In this document: one piece after another, positions 17,271 to 32,843 of the stretch
How positions within the stretch are numbered: position 1 is the stretch's first letter
How the letters are laid out: each line of letters starts with the position of its first letter
NCBI RefSeq assembly: GCF_026342355.1
Contig: NZ_JAPEMV010000002.1
Span: 1,116,001-1,180,000, forward strand
Direction: 5' to 3'
DNA from: Streptomyces sp. NBC_00249
GTDB lineage: Bacteria; Actinomycetota; Actinomycetes; Streptomycetales; Streptomycetaceae
Length of the DNA stretch: 64,000 nucleotides
Translations under genes and position numbers: made by a program
The notes under the pieces: model-generated
Told to the model about the DNA's origin: nothing
The model's database searches: none
The model's input: only the letters and a program-made list of their open reading frames with translations

Positions 17271-17714
17271 ATGGATCTACCGCAGATCGCACAACTGTTC
17301 CGATGGCAGCACCCCCTCGCCGGCGAGGCCCACGCCCTGCTGCGCGCCGCGTACGACCCGGCCACCGGCCAGGCCGTCGCCGTGGTCTCGGAGCTCGCCG
17401 ACAACCCGGACGACCGCGGGATCACGTACGACTTCTCGTCCGTCGCGGAGGCAGCCCTGCCCCTGCTCCGCGCGAAGCTGAGCCCTCAGCTCAGCTCCGT
17501 CCTGTGGATCGCACACTTCGGCGACTTCTCGTACCACTACGTCCCGGGGCCCGAGTCGTTCACCGCGGTCGGCCTCAAGGTGACCGGGAACGGCTACGCG
17601 GACGACCTCCAGGGCGACCGCCGCCTGACCGAGGCCGAGGTGACCGCCCTGTTCGGCGGGCAGCCGCTGGCACCGGTGGCGGAGGTCCTGGCCGGACTGG
17701 ACCCCCTGACGTGA
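17271..17714 (+). CDS. Small protein coupled to FolD-like protein (candidate immunity protein or chaperone)
   Basis: The 147-residue product is acidic and lacks signal or membrane segments. I do not recognise a family. I chose ATG 17271 because GGAGAG lies five bases upstream; ATG 17259 in frame lacks a site. Its stop overlaps the GTG of the FolD-like gene by four bases. This is the same arrangement as the two small genes before the zeta-like kinases: a small acidic partner, then a larger protein with the RLR-type tail. By analogy it may guard or escort its partner; no direct evidence. Confidence 0.7.
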   Translation: MDLPQIAQLFRWQHPLAGEAHALLRAAYDPATGQAVAVVSELADNPDDRGITYDFSSVAEAALPLLRAKLSPQLSSVLWIAHFGDFSYHYVPGPESFTAVGLKVTGNGYADDLQGDRRLTEAEVTALFGGQPLAPVAEVLAGLDPLT

Positions 17715-18841
17715 CGGAACTGGTCTCGGGCCGGGACGTCCTGCGCCAGGCACGCGAGCTGTACGGGCACTACCAGGAGATCGTCCAGCCCCGGGAGCAG
17801 AAGGTCGCGATCATCCGGTTCACCCCGGCCCCGACCGACCCGGCGGACTGGCAGATCCGTCTGGAGGCCTCCCGCGTGTCCGCCGAGCAGAAGGTGAAGG
17901 CCTTCGAGCACCTCGGCTTCCAGGCGGACCACGTGATCCTGCCGCCCGGCGTCGGCCGTGCGGAGTTCGCCGCCGTCCTGGACCACTACAGCCAGGACGC
18001 GGCCACGCGCTCGATCATCGTGCAGTTCCCGCCGCCCCCCGAGCTGGCCCCGCTCGTGGCCCGCATGGACCCGGCGAAGGACATCGACGCCCTGCTCAAG
18101 GACCGCTCGCCGTACGCGGCCTGCGCCACCGCGGAAGGCATCTACCGGGTCGCCGAACCCTTCGCCCAGGACAAGCCGTCCATCGCCGTGGTCGGCAGCA
18201 ACGGCTTCGTGGGCCAGGGCGTCGTCGGACTGCTCCGGGAGAACGGCCACGACCCGATGACCCTGGACTACGGCGACGACCTGCGCCAGGTCCGCGACGC
18301 CGACATCGTCATCTCCGTGACCGGCAACCCCGGAATCCTGGGCCCCGACCACATCCAGCCCCACCACCGGGTCGTGATCGACTCCGGTTTCGTCCCGCAG
18401 GCGGACGGCAGCGTACGGGGCGACATCCGCCCCGAGGCAGCCGGGATACCGCAGAACATCACCCCCGTACCCGGAGGTATCGGGCCGGTCGAGATGGCCA
18501 CCCTCATGGAACGCGTGGTCCGTCAGGAGGTGGACCCGAACGTCACCCCGTGGAAGGTCACCCCCGGCCCGTTCCTGGACCGCACCGAGTTCGCCGCAGC
18601 GGCCACCGCCGCGAGCGCGCCGACCGCGAACGCCCCCGCTTCGAACGCCCCCGCCGCCACCTCGCCCACCGCCCCCGGCCAGGTCTCGGTCGCCACGGCC
18701 GCCCGGCTGCGCGGAGGCGGGGCTCCCCCGGCCGTGCCCGGCGTCCCGGCCGGGCCGCCCCGGATCCCCGGCCAGCAGCCGGCCCCGGCCCGCCCCCAGC
18801 AGCCGCAGCAGCCCCAGCAGGGCAACGGCCAGACCCGCTGA
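17711..18841 (+). CDS. FolD-like protein (methylene-THF dehydrogenase/cyclohydrolase fold) with RLR...PGQ tail
   Basis: The protein has 376 residues. Residues ~50-270 follow the FolD pattern: SRVSAEQKVKAF (54-65), SIIVQFPPP (101-109), PAKDID (121-126), a nucleotide-binding loop VGSNGFVG (161-168), TGNPGILG and the strong FolD signature ITPVPGGIGP (250-259). By eye alignment to E. coli FolD, the catalytic Lys54 is retained (K61) and Asp121 is retained (D124). Tyr50 is replaced by Ser57, and the usual Gly after KDVD is Ala. Folate-site chemistry may therefore be altered. Residues ~290-376 form an Ala/Pro/Gln-rich tail with ATAARLRG (328-335), RIPGQQPAPAR and a final QTR, echoing the tails of both zeta-like kinases. 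It is unlikely to be the housekeeping FolD. Confidence 0.8.
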   Translation: MTELVSGRDVLRQARELYGHYQEIVQPREQKVAIIRFTPAPTDPADWQIRLEASRVSAEQKVKAFEHLGFQADHVILPPGVGRAEFAAVLDHYSQDAATRSIIVQFPPPPELAPLVARMDPAKDIDALLKDRSPYAACATAEGIYRVAEPFAQDKPSIAVVGSNGFVGQGVVGLLRENGHDPMTLDYGDDLRQVRDADIVISVTGNPGILGPDHIQPHHRVVIDSGFVPQADGSVRGDIRPEAAGIPQNITPVPGGIGPVEMATLMERVVRQEVDPNVTPWKVTPGPFLDRTEFAAAATAASAPTANAPASNAPAATSPTAPGQVSVATAARLRGGGAPPAVPGVPAGPPRIPGQQPAPARPQQPQQPQQGNGQTR

Positions 18842-18864
18842 CCCCGCGGGCCCCGTACACAACG

Positions 18865-18902
18865 CCGCAGGGCGGTCACCCTCTCGGGTGACCGCCCTGC
18901 GG
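18865..18902. terminator. Bidirectional hairpin terminator between FolD-like gene and rpoC
   Basis: A perfect 16-bp stem (18865-18880 with 18887-18902) encloses a 6-base loop. It lies 23 bases after the FolD-like stop and 22 bases downstream of the rpoC stop on the other strand. It can therefore serve both converging transcripts and marks the edge of the T4SS-like cluster. Confidence 0.85.
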
Positions 18903-18924
18903 TTATTCACTGCTCTCTAGGACC

Positions 18925-22824
<3,900 letters not shown>

Positions 22825-22884
22825 TGTGCGTCAATCCCTCTTTCGGGGTCGAGTCTCAATCATGGTCTGAACGGTCCCGGGGAT

Positions 22885-22914
22885 GACGGGGGGCTCTTGA
22901 GCGAGCCCCCCGTC
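22885..22914 (-). other. rpoB-rpoC intercistronic hairpin
   Basis: A perfect 12-bp stem (22885-22896 with 22903-22914) and 6-base loop sit just after the rpoB stop. There is no U-tract in the direction of transcription, so it is more likely an RNA processing or stability element than a full terminator. Confidence 0.6.
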
Positions 22915-22921
22915 AGGCCCG

Positions 22922-26404
<3,483 letters not shown>

Positions 26405-26583
26405 GAGGGGGTCCTTCCGAGGGCTCGGACTCACTACGCGCGTACCGGTCCCAGCCGACACAGAAGACAGAGCCTCCCCAGCCGGCCAAAAGACCAGGTC
26501 AGGGCGTATCAATCAGATGTGCTCGAGCGTGGGCATGACCCTGGCGACGGGCAGGGGTCAGCTAACAGGCAGCGCAAAGGGTC

Positions 26584-26612
26584 AGTGTAGCCACTCGGCT
26601 CACTGATGTCCA
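26584..26612 (-). promoter_or_regulatory. Vegetative-type promoter for rpoB
   Basis: On the minus strand a -35 box TGGACA (26612-26607) and a -10 box TACACT (26589-26584) are separated by 17 bases, close to the HrdB-type consensus. Transcription should start near 26577, leaving a leader of about 170 bases before the TTG start of rpoB. Confidence 0.65.
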
Positions 26613-26940
26613 GACCAGGTTTCCGGAAACCGGCAACAGGCCTTCCCCATGTCGATCCACCAACACCGTGTTCGACCAACACGGCGCCCAACGCTGCGCG
26701 CCCCTCATTCACAGAGCGCGTATCAGTACTGCCCTCTTCGTAGTCGATCCATGCCTCGGATCCCGAATCGAGCTGTCCGAGCTGTCCGAGCTGGCGACGG
26801 GTCTGAGAATTGCGCGCCGTCGGCCGTTCGTCAAGGGCCCGTGCTCCGAGCGGATCATCTCTGGACCCTGCTTCGAGGCAACGATGATCACCCTACTCCC
26901 CAACGAGACCAGGGCAAGTCAGGCACTGGGAGTACGCCAA

Positions 26941-26996
26941 AGGGCGACCACCCTTACGGGTGATCGCCCTTGGCTGAGGCCGTCAGACGGCCTCAG
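26941..26996 (-). terminator. Two hairpins after rplL (partial terminator/attenuator)
   Basis: Hairpin one, nearest the rplL stop, pairs 26974-26981 with 26989-26996. Hairpin two pairs 26941-26953 with 26958-26970 and has one wobble pair. Such an element between rplL and rpoB commonly lets only part of the ribosomal transcripts continue into rpoBC. Confidence 0.6.
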
Positions 26997-27001
26997 AGGT
27001 G

Positions 27002-27385
27002 TTACTTGACCTCGACGGAAGCGCCGGCGGCCTTGAGGGCCTCAGCGGCCTTCTCAGCGGCTTCCTTGTTGGCCTTCTCGAGGACCGGCTTCGGGGTGCC
27101 GTCGACGAGGTCCTTGGCCTCCTTCAGACCCAGGGAGGTCAGCTCACGCACGACCTTGATGACCTGGATCTTCTTCTCGCCCGCACCGGTGAGGATGACG
27201 TCGAACTCGTCCTTCTCCTCGACCTCGACGGCACCGGCGCCCGGGGCACCCGGGGCGGCAACGGCGACGGCCGCGGCGGCGGTGACGTCGAACTTCTCCT
27301 CGAAGGCCGTCACGAAGGCGGCGAGGTCGATGAGGGTCATGTCCTCGAACTGGGCGAGGAGTTCGTCCTGGGTGAGCTTCGCCAT
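27002..27385 (-). CDS. rplL: Ribosomal protein L7/L12
   Basis: The 127-residue stalk protein has the typical N-terminal dimerisation helix ([20 protein letters not shown]), an Ala/Pro/Gly hinge, and the C-terminal domain with [24 protein letters not shown] factor-binding surface. It recruits elongation and release factors to the ribosome. An in-frame ATG at 27403 would add six residues; ATG 27385 fits the family N-terminus, with GGAAGGA upstream. It lies 110 bases after rplJ. Confidence 0.97.
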   Translation of the reverse strand: MAKLTQDELLAQFEDMTLIDLAAFVTAFEEKFDVTAAAAVAVAAPGAPGAGAVEVEEKDEFDVILTGAGEKKIQVIKVVRELTSLGLKEAKDLVDGTPKPVLEKANKEAAEKAAEALKAAGASVEVK

Positions 27386-27495
27386 GATGGGCGATCCTTC
27401 CACTAATTCGGCAGGTGCCGGATGTATAGAGAGGCGGGCGTAACGGCCCGCTACGACCCGCGCACTAGGCGGCGCGGATCAGTGCGCGAGCCGAA

Positions 27496-28026
27496 TTACT
27501 CGGCACCGCCCTGCTCGGCGAGCTTGACGCGAAGCGCTTCCGCGGTGCGGACGAACTTCGACGGCAGCGCCTGGAAGAGCGAGGCAGCCTGGGACTGCTT
27601 GCCCTTGAACGCGCCGGCCAGCTTGCTGAGCAGAACCTCGCGGGACTCGAGGTCCGCGAGCTTCTTGATCTCATCGGCGGACAGCGCCTTACCGTCAAGG
27701 ACACCGCCCTTGATGATGAGGTTCGGGTTCTCCTTGGCGAAGTCACGAAGACCCTTCGCCGACACAACCGGGTCACCGGTGATGAAGGCGGCGCCCGTCG
27801 GACCGGTGAACTGGTCGTCGAGCGAGGTGATCCCGGCGTTGTTGGCCGCAATCTTGGTCAGCGTGTTCTTCACCACGGCGTACTGGGCGTTCTCACCGAG
27901 CGAACGACGCAGCGTCTTGAGCTGCGCGACGGTGAGACCCCGGTACTCGGTCAGCACAACGGCGTTCGAGCTGCGGAACTGGTCCTCAAGCTCGGCTACC
28001 GCAGCAGCCTTGTCGGGCCTTGCCAT
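27496..28026 (-). CDS. rplJ: Ribosomal protein L10
   Basis: The 176-residue product starts [15 protein letters not shown] and contains the 23S-binding N-terminal domain ([18 protein letters not shown]) and the [10 protein letters not shown] region, with a C-terminal helix that binds L7/L12 dimers. It begins the rplJ-rplL unit, with a strong GGAAGGAGG site upstream. The upstream leader carries hairpin structures where L10 leader autoregulation is expected. Confidence 0.97.
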   Translation of the reverse strand: MARPDKAAAVAELEDQFRSSNAVVLTEYRGLTVAQLKTLRRSLGENAQYAVVKNTLTKIAANNAGITSLDDQFTGPTGAAFITGDPVVSAKGLRDFAKENPNLIIKGGVLDGKALSADEIKKLADLESREVLLSKLAGAFKGKQSQAASLFQALPSKFVRTAEALRVKLAEQGGAE

Positions 28027-28424
28027 AGAGCGTCGGCCTCCTTCCGGGTGATGAGGACCGCTCAGAAGGGGCTGGACAAACAAAACGCCCCGGCGCAAGC
28101 GCACGGGGCATGGCTCAACCGGAACGAATCCGGGAACTTTTCCACGAACACCTGCGCAGGACGTCCGCTCGCAGCGGATCCTTCGGCCACCGCACCCTTG
28201 CGAGCACGGCAACGACCAGCGGTCTTTGGCTTCTCGACGAGAGTACGCGAAGGGTTCGAGCCAAGGCAAATCGCCTCCGCCCCGGCCCTCCGTCACCCCG
28301 CCGGACCCGGCCGTCCGGCTGGCGGACGGGGCCTGTGCGCCCGGCGGACGGGGCCTGTGCGGCCGTGGCGCCCGCCCGGGACCGGACGGGCCGGATGCGG
28401 GGTTCTTCCCCCGCGGACGCGAAA
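28027..28424 (-). promoter_or_regulatory. rplJL leader and promoter (L10 leader position)
   Basis: On the minus strand a TTGCCT box (28269-28264) and TACTCT box (28245-28240) 18 bases apart form a plausible promoter. The transcript would carry a leader of about 205 bases. Near its end a hairpin (28087-28109) is followed by GTTTTGTTTG, an intrinsic-terminator-like arrangement about 60 bases before rplJ. L10 leaders are known autoregulatory RNAs; the exact fold here is not proven. Confidence 0.6.
28087..28109 (-). terminator. Terminator-like hairpin inside rplJ leader (candidate attenuator)
   Basis: The stem pairs GCCCCG with CGGGGC and GCGC with GCGC inside it, with a small bulge, and is followed by GTTTTGTTTG in the minus direction. 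Its place upstream of rplJ, not downstream of a gene, suggests conditional termination. Confidence 0.5.
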
Positions 28425-28462
28425 GGGCCCCCCACCGCCCCGTGAGGGGTGGTGGGGGGCCC
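28425..28462 (-). terminator. Terminator after rplA
   Basis: A 17-bp stem (28425-28441 with 28446-28462, one wobble pair) with a 4-base loop lies 46 bases beyond the rplA stop and is followed by a short T run. It ends the rplK-rplA transcript before the rplJ promoter. Confidence 0.75.
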
Positions 28463-28508
28463 GTTCAGCCGTTCAGTGAGCCGTCAGGCTCGGACCGAGC
28501 CCTGAGGC

Positions 28509-29237
28509 TCAGACCGCGGCCGGGTCTTCCTCGACGAGGAGGTTCCGGGTGCGGTTGGAGTCCAGCTGGATGCCGGGGCCCATCGTGGTGCTGAGGGCGG
28601 CCTTCTTGATGTAGCGGCCCTTGGCGGCGGACGGCTTCAGACGGATGATCTCGTCCAGGGCCGCCGCGTAGTTCTCGACCAGCTGCTCATCGGAGAAGGA
28701 GACCTTGCCGATGATGAAGTGCAGGTTCGAGTGCTTGTCGACGCGGAACTCGATCTTGCCACCCTTGATCTCGGTGACAGCCTTGGCGACGTCCATCGTG
28801 ACGGTGCCGGTCTTCGGGTTCGGCATGAGGCCACGGGGACCGAGCACGCGGCCGAGGCGGCCGACCTTGCCCATGAGGTCCGGGGTGGCCACAACGGCGT
28901 CGAACTCGTTCAGGCGGTTGCCCTTGGCGATCTCGTTGATCAGCTCGTCGTCGCCGACAATGTCGGCGCCGGCGGCTTCCGCGGCCGCAGCACGGTCACC
29001 GGTCGCGAAGACCAGGACCCGGGCGGTCTTGCCGGTGCCGTGCGGGAGGTTCACGGTGCCGCGGACCATCTGGTCGGCCTTGCGCGGGTCGACACCCAGG
29101 CGGAAGGCGACCTCGACGGTGCTGTCGAACTTGGTCGCGGAGGTCTCCTTGGCGAGACGGACGGCCTCGAGCGGGGCGTACTGCTTCTCCCGGTCGATCT
29201 TGGCGTCCGCAGCGCGGAGAGTCTTGCTGCGCTTCAC
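28509..29237 (-). CDS. rplA: Ribosomal protein L1
   Basis: The 242-residue product has the L1 signature [21 protein letters not shown] region and the N-terminal [14 protein letters not shown]. It binds 23S rRNA at the L1 stalk and usually represses its own operon. It lies 88 bases after rplK, and a strong hairpin terminator follows it. Confidence 0.97.
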   Translation of the reverse strand: MKRSKTLRAADAKIDREKQYAPLEAVRLAKETSATKFDSTVEVAFRLGVDPRKADQMVRGTVNLPHGTGKTARVLVFATGDRAAAAEAAGADIVGDDELINEIAKGNRLNEFDAVVATPDLMGKVGRLGRVLGPRGLMPNPKTGTVTMDVAKAVTEIKGGKIEFRVDKHSNLHFIIGKVSFSDEQLVENYAAALDEIIRLKPSAAKGRYIKKAALSTTMGPGIQLDSNRTRNLLVEEDPAAV

Positions 29238-29325
29238 TTCTGCTCCTGTGTTGTGGCTTCAGGCGTGGAGTCGTGGTGCGGACCAGCGCTTGGTCCTACC
29301 ACTGTGGTGCTGAGGGGGGCTGAAA

Positions 29326-29760
29326 TCAGCCTTCGACCGTGATGCCCATCGAACGCGCGGTGCCGGCGATGATCTTCTCGGCGGCGTCGATGTCGTTGGC
29401 GTTCAGGTCGGGCATCTTGATCGTGGCGATCTCGCGGACCTGGTCACGCGTGAGCTTCGCGACCTTGGTCTTGTGCGGCTCGCCAGAGCCCTTCTCGACA
29501 CCGGCGCTCTTCAGGATGAGGCGCGCGGCCGGCGGGGTCTTGGTGACGAAGGTGAAGGAGCGGTCCTCGTAGACCGTGATCTCCACCGGCACGACCATGC
29601 CACGCTGCGACTCGGTCGCGGCGTTGTAGGCCTTGCAGAACTCCATGATGTTGACGCCGTGCTGACCGAGCGCGGGGCCGACCGGCGGAGCCGGGTTGGC
29701 CGCACCGGCCTTGATCTGGAGCTTGATAAGCCCCGTGATCTTCTTCTTCTTGGGAGGCAT
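29326..29760 (-). CDS. rplK: Ribosomal protein L11
   Basis: The 144-residue product shows the two-domain L11 pattern: N-terminal [20 protein letters not shown], a proline-containing linker, and the rRNA-binding C-terminal domain with the family signature [14 protein letters not shown] end. It is part of the GTPase-associated centre targeted by thiostrepton-like antibiotics. It precedes rplA in the same direction; nusG upstream is separated by a terminator. Confidence 0.97.
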
Positions 29761-29854
29761 TGCTCTCTCCGGGTCCTAGTGAGAGTTTTCGCCGCCAACC
29801 GGTCATCCGGATGGAGGCATACCGCACCACGATAACGGGTATCGGCGCGGGGCT

Positions 29855-29900
29855 AAAAACCGAGCAGGTCAGACCGCCCTTCACGGGGCGGTCTGACCTG
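29855..29900 (-). terminator. Intrinsic terminator after nusG
   Basis: A perfect 15-bp stem (29865-29879 with 29886-29900) and 6-base loop are followed in the minus direction by a run of five T (29859-29855). This is a textbook Rho-independent terminator ending the secE-nusG transcript. Confidence 0.9.
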
Positions 29901-29929
29901 TCCGGAAGCGTCGCTTCAGAAGATCTGGA

Positions 29930-30880
29930 TCAGTTCTTCTGGATCTGGTCGAAGCTGAGCTCGACCGGGGTCTCGCGGCCGAAGATCTCGACGAGGCCCT
30001 TGACCTTCTTCGAGTCCGGGTTGATCTCGTTGATCGTCGCCTGCAGCGTGGCGAACGGGCCGTCGGTGACGGTGACCGAGTCGCCGACCTCGAAGTCCAG
30101 GACCTCGATGGTGCGCTTGACGGCGGGCGCGGGCAGGCCGGCCTCTTCGGCAGCCTGCTTGGCGGCCTTCTCCTGCGCCTCGGGGGCGAGCATCTTGACG
30201 ATCTCGTCGAGGGTCAGCGGGTACGGGTCGTACGCGTTGCCGACGAAGCCGGTGACGCCAGGCGTGTTGCGGACGACGCCCCAGGACTCGTTCGTCAGAT
30301 CCATGCGGACGAGAACGTAACCGGGCAGCTTGTTCTGCCGGACGTTCTTGCGCTCGCCGTTCTTGATCTGGACGATCTCTTCCTCGGGCACCTCGGCCTG
30401 GTAGATGAACTCCTCGACGTTCAGCGAGACGGCACGCTGTTCGAGGTTCGCCTTCACGCGCTTCTCGTAGCCCGCGTAGGTGTGGATCACGTACCACTCG
30501 CCCGGGAGCAGGCGCAGCTCGTCGCGGAGGGCCTGGATGGGGTCGACCGGCTCGGCGTCCTCGACGGGGGCGGCCTCCTCGGCCTCCTCCTCATCCGCGT
30601 CGGCCTCGTCGTCAGCAGCGGCCTCGTCGTCGCCGGTCTCGGCGTCGTCGTCGGCGTCGGTGTCGTCGCCCTCGTCCGCGGACTCGTCGTCCTCGTCGGC
30701 CTCAGCCTCGACGTGCGCAGCCTCGACGTGCATCGCGGCGGTCTCCGCGGCGACGCCCGCCTGGGCTTCGTCGGCGAGCTCGACTTCGTCGCGGTCCGCG
30801 TCCGCCGCCTCGACGATGTCGAGCGCGTCCTCGACGGACTCGACGGAGTCGGGGCTCGCGTTCAGGTTCGGGTCAGACAC
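29930..30880 (-). CDS. nusG: Transcription elongation/antitermination factor NusG with acidic extension
   Basis: The 316-residue product has a conserved NGN domain ([19 protein letters not shown], then GYVLVRMDL) and a C-terminal KOW domain ([17 protein letters not shown]). The first ~135 residues are an Asp/Glu/Ala-rich extension absent from short NusG proteins but usual in streptomycetes. I place the start at GTG 30880, preceded by AGGAAG; the longer frame has no site. NusG contacts RNA polymerase and couples it to Rho or ribosomes. Its operon mate secE lies 84 bases upstream, and a U-rich terminator follows. Confidence 0.95.
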   Translation of the reverse strand: MSDPNLNASPDSVESVEDALDIVEAADADRDEVELADEAQAGVAAETAAMHVEAAHVEAEADEDDESADEGDDTDADDDAETGDDEAAADDEADADEEEAEEAAPVEDAEPVDPIQALRDELRLLPGEWYVIHTYAGYEKRVKANLEQRAVSLNVEEFIYQAEVPEEEIVQIKNGERKNVRQNKLPGYVLVRMDLTNESWGVVRNTPGVTGFVGNAYDPYPLTLDEIVKMLAPEAQEKAAKQAAEEAGLPAPAVKRTIEVLDFEVGDSVTVTDGPFATLQATINEINPDSKKVKGLVEIFGRETPVELSFDQIQKN

Positions 30881-30964
30881 GGTGGCTGCTTCTTCCTGGA
30901 TACAAAAGGTGGTCGAACATGCGAAAACGGGCGGCACCCATCAAGGCGCCGCCCTCCGCGGGGA

Positions 30965-31246
30965 TCAGCCGAAGACGAACTTGATGGCTTCCTGGAACCC
31001 ATAGTCAATCACGGTCACCAGACCGATCATGATGACGACGAAGACAATCACCACGGTGGTGTACGTCGTGAGCTGGTTACGAGTGGGCCATACGACCTTG
31101 CGGAGCTCCGCGACGATCTGGCGGTAGAACAGCGCGAGACGGCCGAGAGGGCCCTTCTTGCCGCGCTTGCCGCCCTTGCGGGCCTTCTTCTCGCGAGTGT
31201 CGTCCTCGGCGTCAGGCATGTCGATGGAGCCCAGGGCGTCCGTCAC
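30965..31246 (-). CDS. secE: Preprotein translocase subunit SecE
   Basis: The 93-residue product has a basic cytoplasmic N-terminus (KKARKGGKRGKKG), the conserved amphipathic SecE motif ELRKVVWPTRNQL, and one C-terminal membrane helix (TTVVIVFVVIMIGLVTVI). It stabilises SecY in the translocon. The start is GTG 31246 with AGGTGAGA just upstream. It lies between tRNA-Trp and nusG. Confidence 0.95.
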   Translation of the reverse strand: MTDALGSIDMPDAEDDTREKKARKGGKRGKKGPLGRLALFYRQIVAELRKVVWPTRNQLTTYTTVVIVFVVIMIGLVTVIDYGFQEAIKFVFG

Positions 31247-31351
31247 GTCTCTCACCTGAATCCGGGTCGTGGCCGTAGCCGCGCCCGGTTGCGCCGCACG
31301 GCGTTGCATCGAAGTACGTACCTGCGCACACATCCGAGAAGGAGTGTGGAG

Positions 31352-31424
31352 CAGGGCCGGAGGGACTCGAACCCCCAACCGCTGGTTTTGGAGACCAGTG
31401 CTCTACCAATTGAGCTACGACCCT
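31352..31424 (-). tRNA. trpT: tRNA-Trp (anticodon CCA)
   Basis: The 73-nucleotide cloverleaf is complete on the minus strand. The acceptor stem AGGGTCG pairs with CGGCCCT (one G-T pair), the anticodon loop is CTCCAAA, and the T-loop is GGTTCGAGTCC-like. The CCA end is not encoded. It directly precedes secE, a gene order known from streptomycetes. Confidence 0.95.
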
Positions 31425-31616
31425 TTGCGTTCCCCAACCTACCGCATCCGAGCGAGTGCACGGAGTGCTCGCGCTCTGGGGCGGCTGGTGAGGACCAACG
31501 ACAGGTGAGTGTACGTGGTCCAGGCCCTGACGTCGAACAGAAGACATCCGGACCTGCTCCGTCCGGTAACTGAAACGGTGTGCGGGGCTTCTGGAGCGTC
31601 TGGGACGATTGGCCGC

Positions 31617-32843
31617 ATGACCTCTGCAACGCCTTCCTCCGAGCGCCGGGTGTCCGCCCGTATCGGCGCCATTTCCGAGTCCGCCACCCTCGCCGTGGAC
31701 GCCAAGGCCAAGGCCCTCAAGGCCGCCGGGCGCCCGGTCATCGGCTTCGGCGCGGGCGAGCCCGACTTCCCGACCCCGGACTACATCGTCGAGGCTGCGG
31801 TCGAGGCCTGCCGCAACCCGAAGTACCACCGGTACACGCCGGCCGGCGGTCTGCCCGAGCTGAAGACCGCCATCGCCGCCAAGACGCTGCGCGACTCCGG
31901 CTACGAGGTGGACGCTTCCCAGGTCCTGGTGACCAACGGCGGCAAGCAGGCCATCTACGAGGCCTTCGCGGCGATCCTCGACCCGGGCGACGAGGTCATC
32001 GTCCCGGCTCCGTACTGGACCACCTACCCCGAGTCGATCCGCCTCGCGGGCGGTGTCCCGGTGGAGGTCGTCGCCGACGAGACCACCGGCTACCGCGTCT
32101 CCGTCGAGCAGCTCGAGGCGGCCCGCACCGAGCGCACGAAGGTCGTCCTCTTCGTCTCCCCGTCCAACCCGACGGGCGCGGTCTACAGCGAGACCGACGC
32201 CGAGGCGATCGGCCGCTGGGCCGCCGACAAGGGCCTGTGGGTCCTCACCGACGAGATCTACGAGCACCTCGTCTACGGCGACGCGAAGTTCGTCTCCCTC
32301 CCGGCGATCGTCCCCGAGCTCGCCGACAAGTGCATCATCGTGAACGGCGTCGCCAAGACGTACGCGATGACCGGCTGGCGCGTGGGCTGGATCATCGGCC
32401 CGAAGGACGTCGTCAAGGCCGCGACGAACCTCCAGTCGCACGCCACCTCCAACGTCTCCAACGTGGCCCAGGTCGCGGCGCTCGCCGCCGTCTCCGGCAA
32501 CCTGGACGCCGTCCACGAGATGCGCACCGCCTTCGACCGCCGCCGCCAGACGATCGTGCGGATGCTGAACGAGATCGACGGCGTGTTCTGCCCGACCCCC
32601 GAGGGCGCCTTCTACGCGTACCCGTCGGTCAAGGAGCTGCTCGGCAAGGAGATCCGCGGCAAGCGCCCGCAGACCTCCGTCGAGCTCGCCGCGCTGATCC
32701 TGGACGAGGCCGAGGTCGCGGTCGTCCCGGGCGAGGCCTTCGGCACCCCGGGCTACCTGCGCCTCTCCTACGCCCTGGGCGACGAGGACCTGATCGAGGG
32801 CGTGTCCCGCCTCCAGAAGCTCCTGGCGGAAGCCAAGGCCTAG
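31617..32843 (+). CDS. aspC: Class I PLP aminotransferase, probable aspartate aminotransferase
   Basis: The 408-residue product shows [13 protein letters not shown] near the N-terminus, [10 protein letters not shown], and the pyridoxal-phosphate lysine in [16 protein letters not shown]. The PLP-binding arginine region [13 protein letters not shown] follows near the end. It fits the I-gamma/Ib aspartate aminotransferase group that makes aspartate from oxaloacetate and glutamate. No strong ribosome site precedes ATG 31617, so the transcript may have a short leader. It is divergent from the tRNA-Trp/secE block. Confidence 0.9.
   Translation: MTSATPSSERRVSARIGAISESATLAVDAKAKALKAAGRPVIGFGAGEPDFPTPDYIVEAAVEACRNPKYHRYTPAGGLPELKTAIAAKTLRDSGYEVDASQVLVTNGGKQAIYEAFAAILDPGDEVIVPAPYWTTYPESIRLAGGVPVEVVADETTGYRVSVEQLEAARTERTKVVLFVSPSNPTGAVYSETDAEAIGRWAADKGLWVLTDEIYEHLVYGDAKFVSLPAIVPELADKCIIVNGVAKTYAMTGWRVGWIIGPKDVVKAATNLQSHATSNVSNVAQVAALAAVSGNLDAVHEMRTAFDRRRQTIVRMLNEIDGVFCPTPEGAFYAYPSVKELLGKEIRGKRPQTSVELAALILDEAEVAVVPGEAFGTPGYLRLSYALGDEDLIEGVSRLQKLLAEAKA

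Larger units (their letters stand above)
26405..27001 (-). other. rplL-rpoB spacer with leader, promoter and two hairpins
   Basis: This 597-base stretch has no convincing gene. It holds the ~170-base rpoB leader and promoter (26584-26612) and two hairpins next to rplL (26941-26970 and 26974-26996). Short open frames here lack ribosome sites and coding bias. Confidence 0.7.

Noticed and set aside
1616..18841. Reading the cluster as a complete integrative conjugative element
   Set aside because: No integrase, relaxase, replication gene or flanking direct repeat was seen; the tRNA genes in the window are not next to it.
26641..27000. Short open frames between rplL and rpoB
   Set aside because: No ribosome sites or coding bias; they lie on the rpoB leader and spacer, which also hold hairpins.
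31425..31616. Candidate promoter boxes for tRNA-Trp/secE and for the aminotransferase gene
   Set aside because: TAGGTT-like -10 boxes are present but no -35 box at proper spacing, so I could not support a call.
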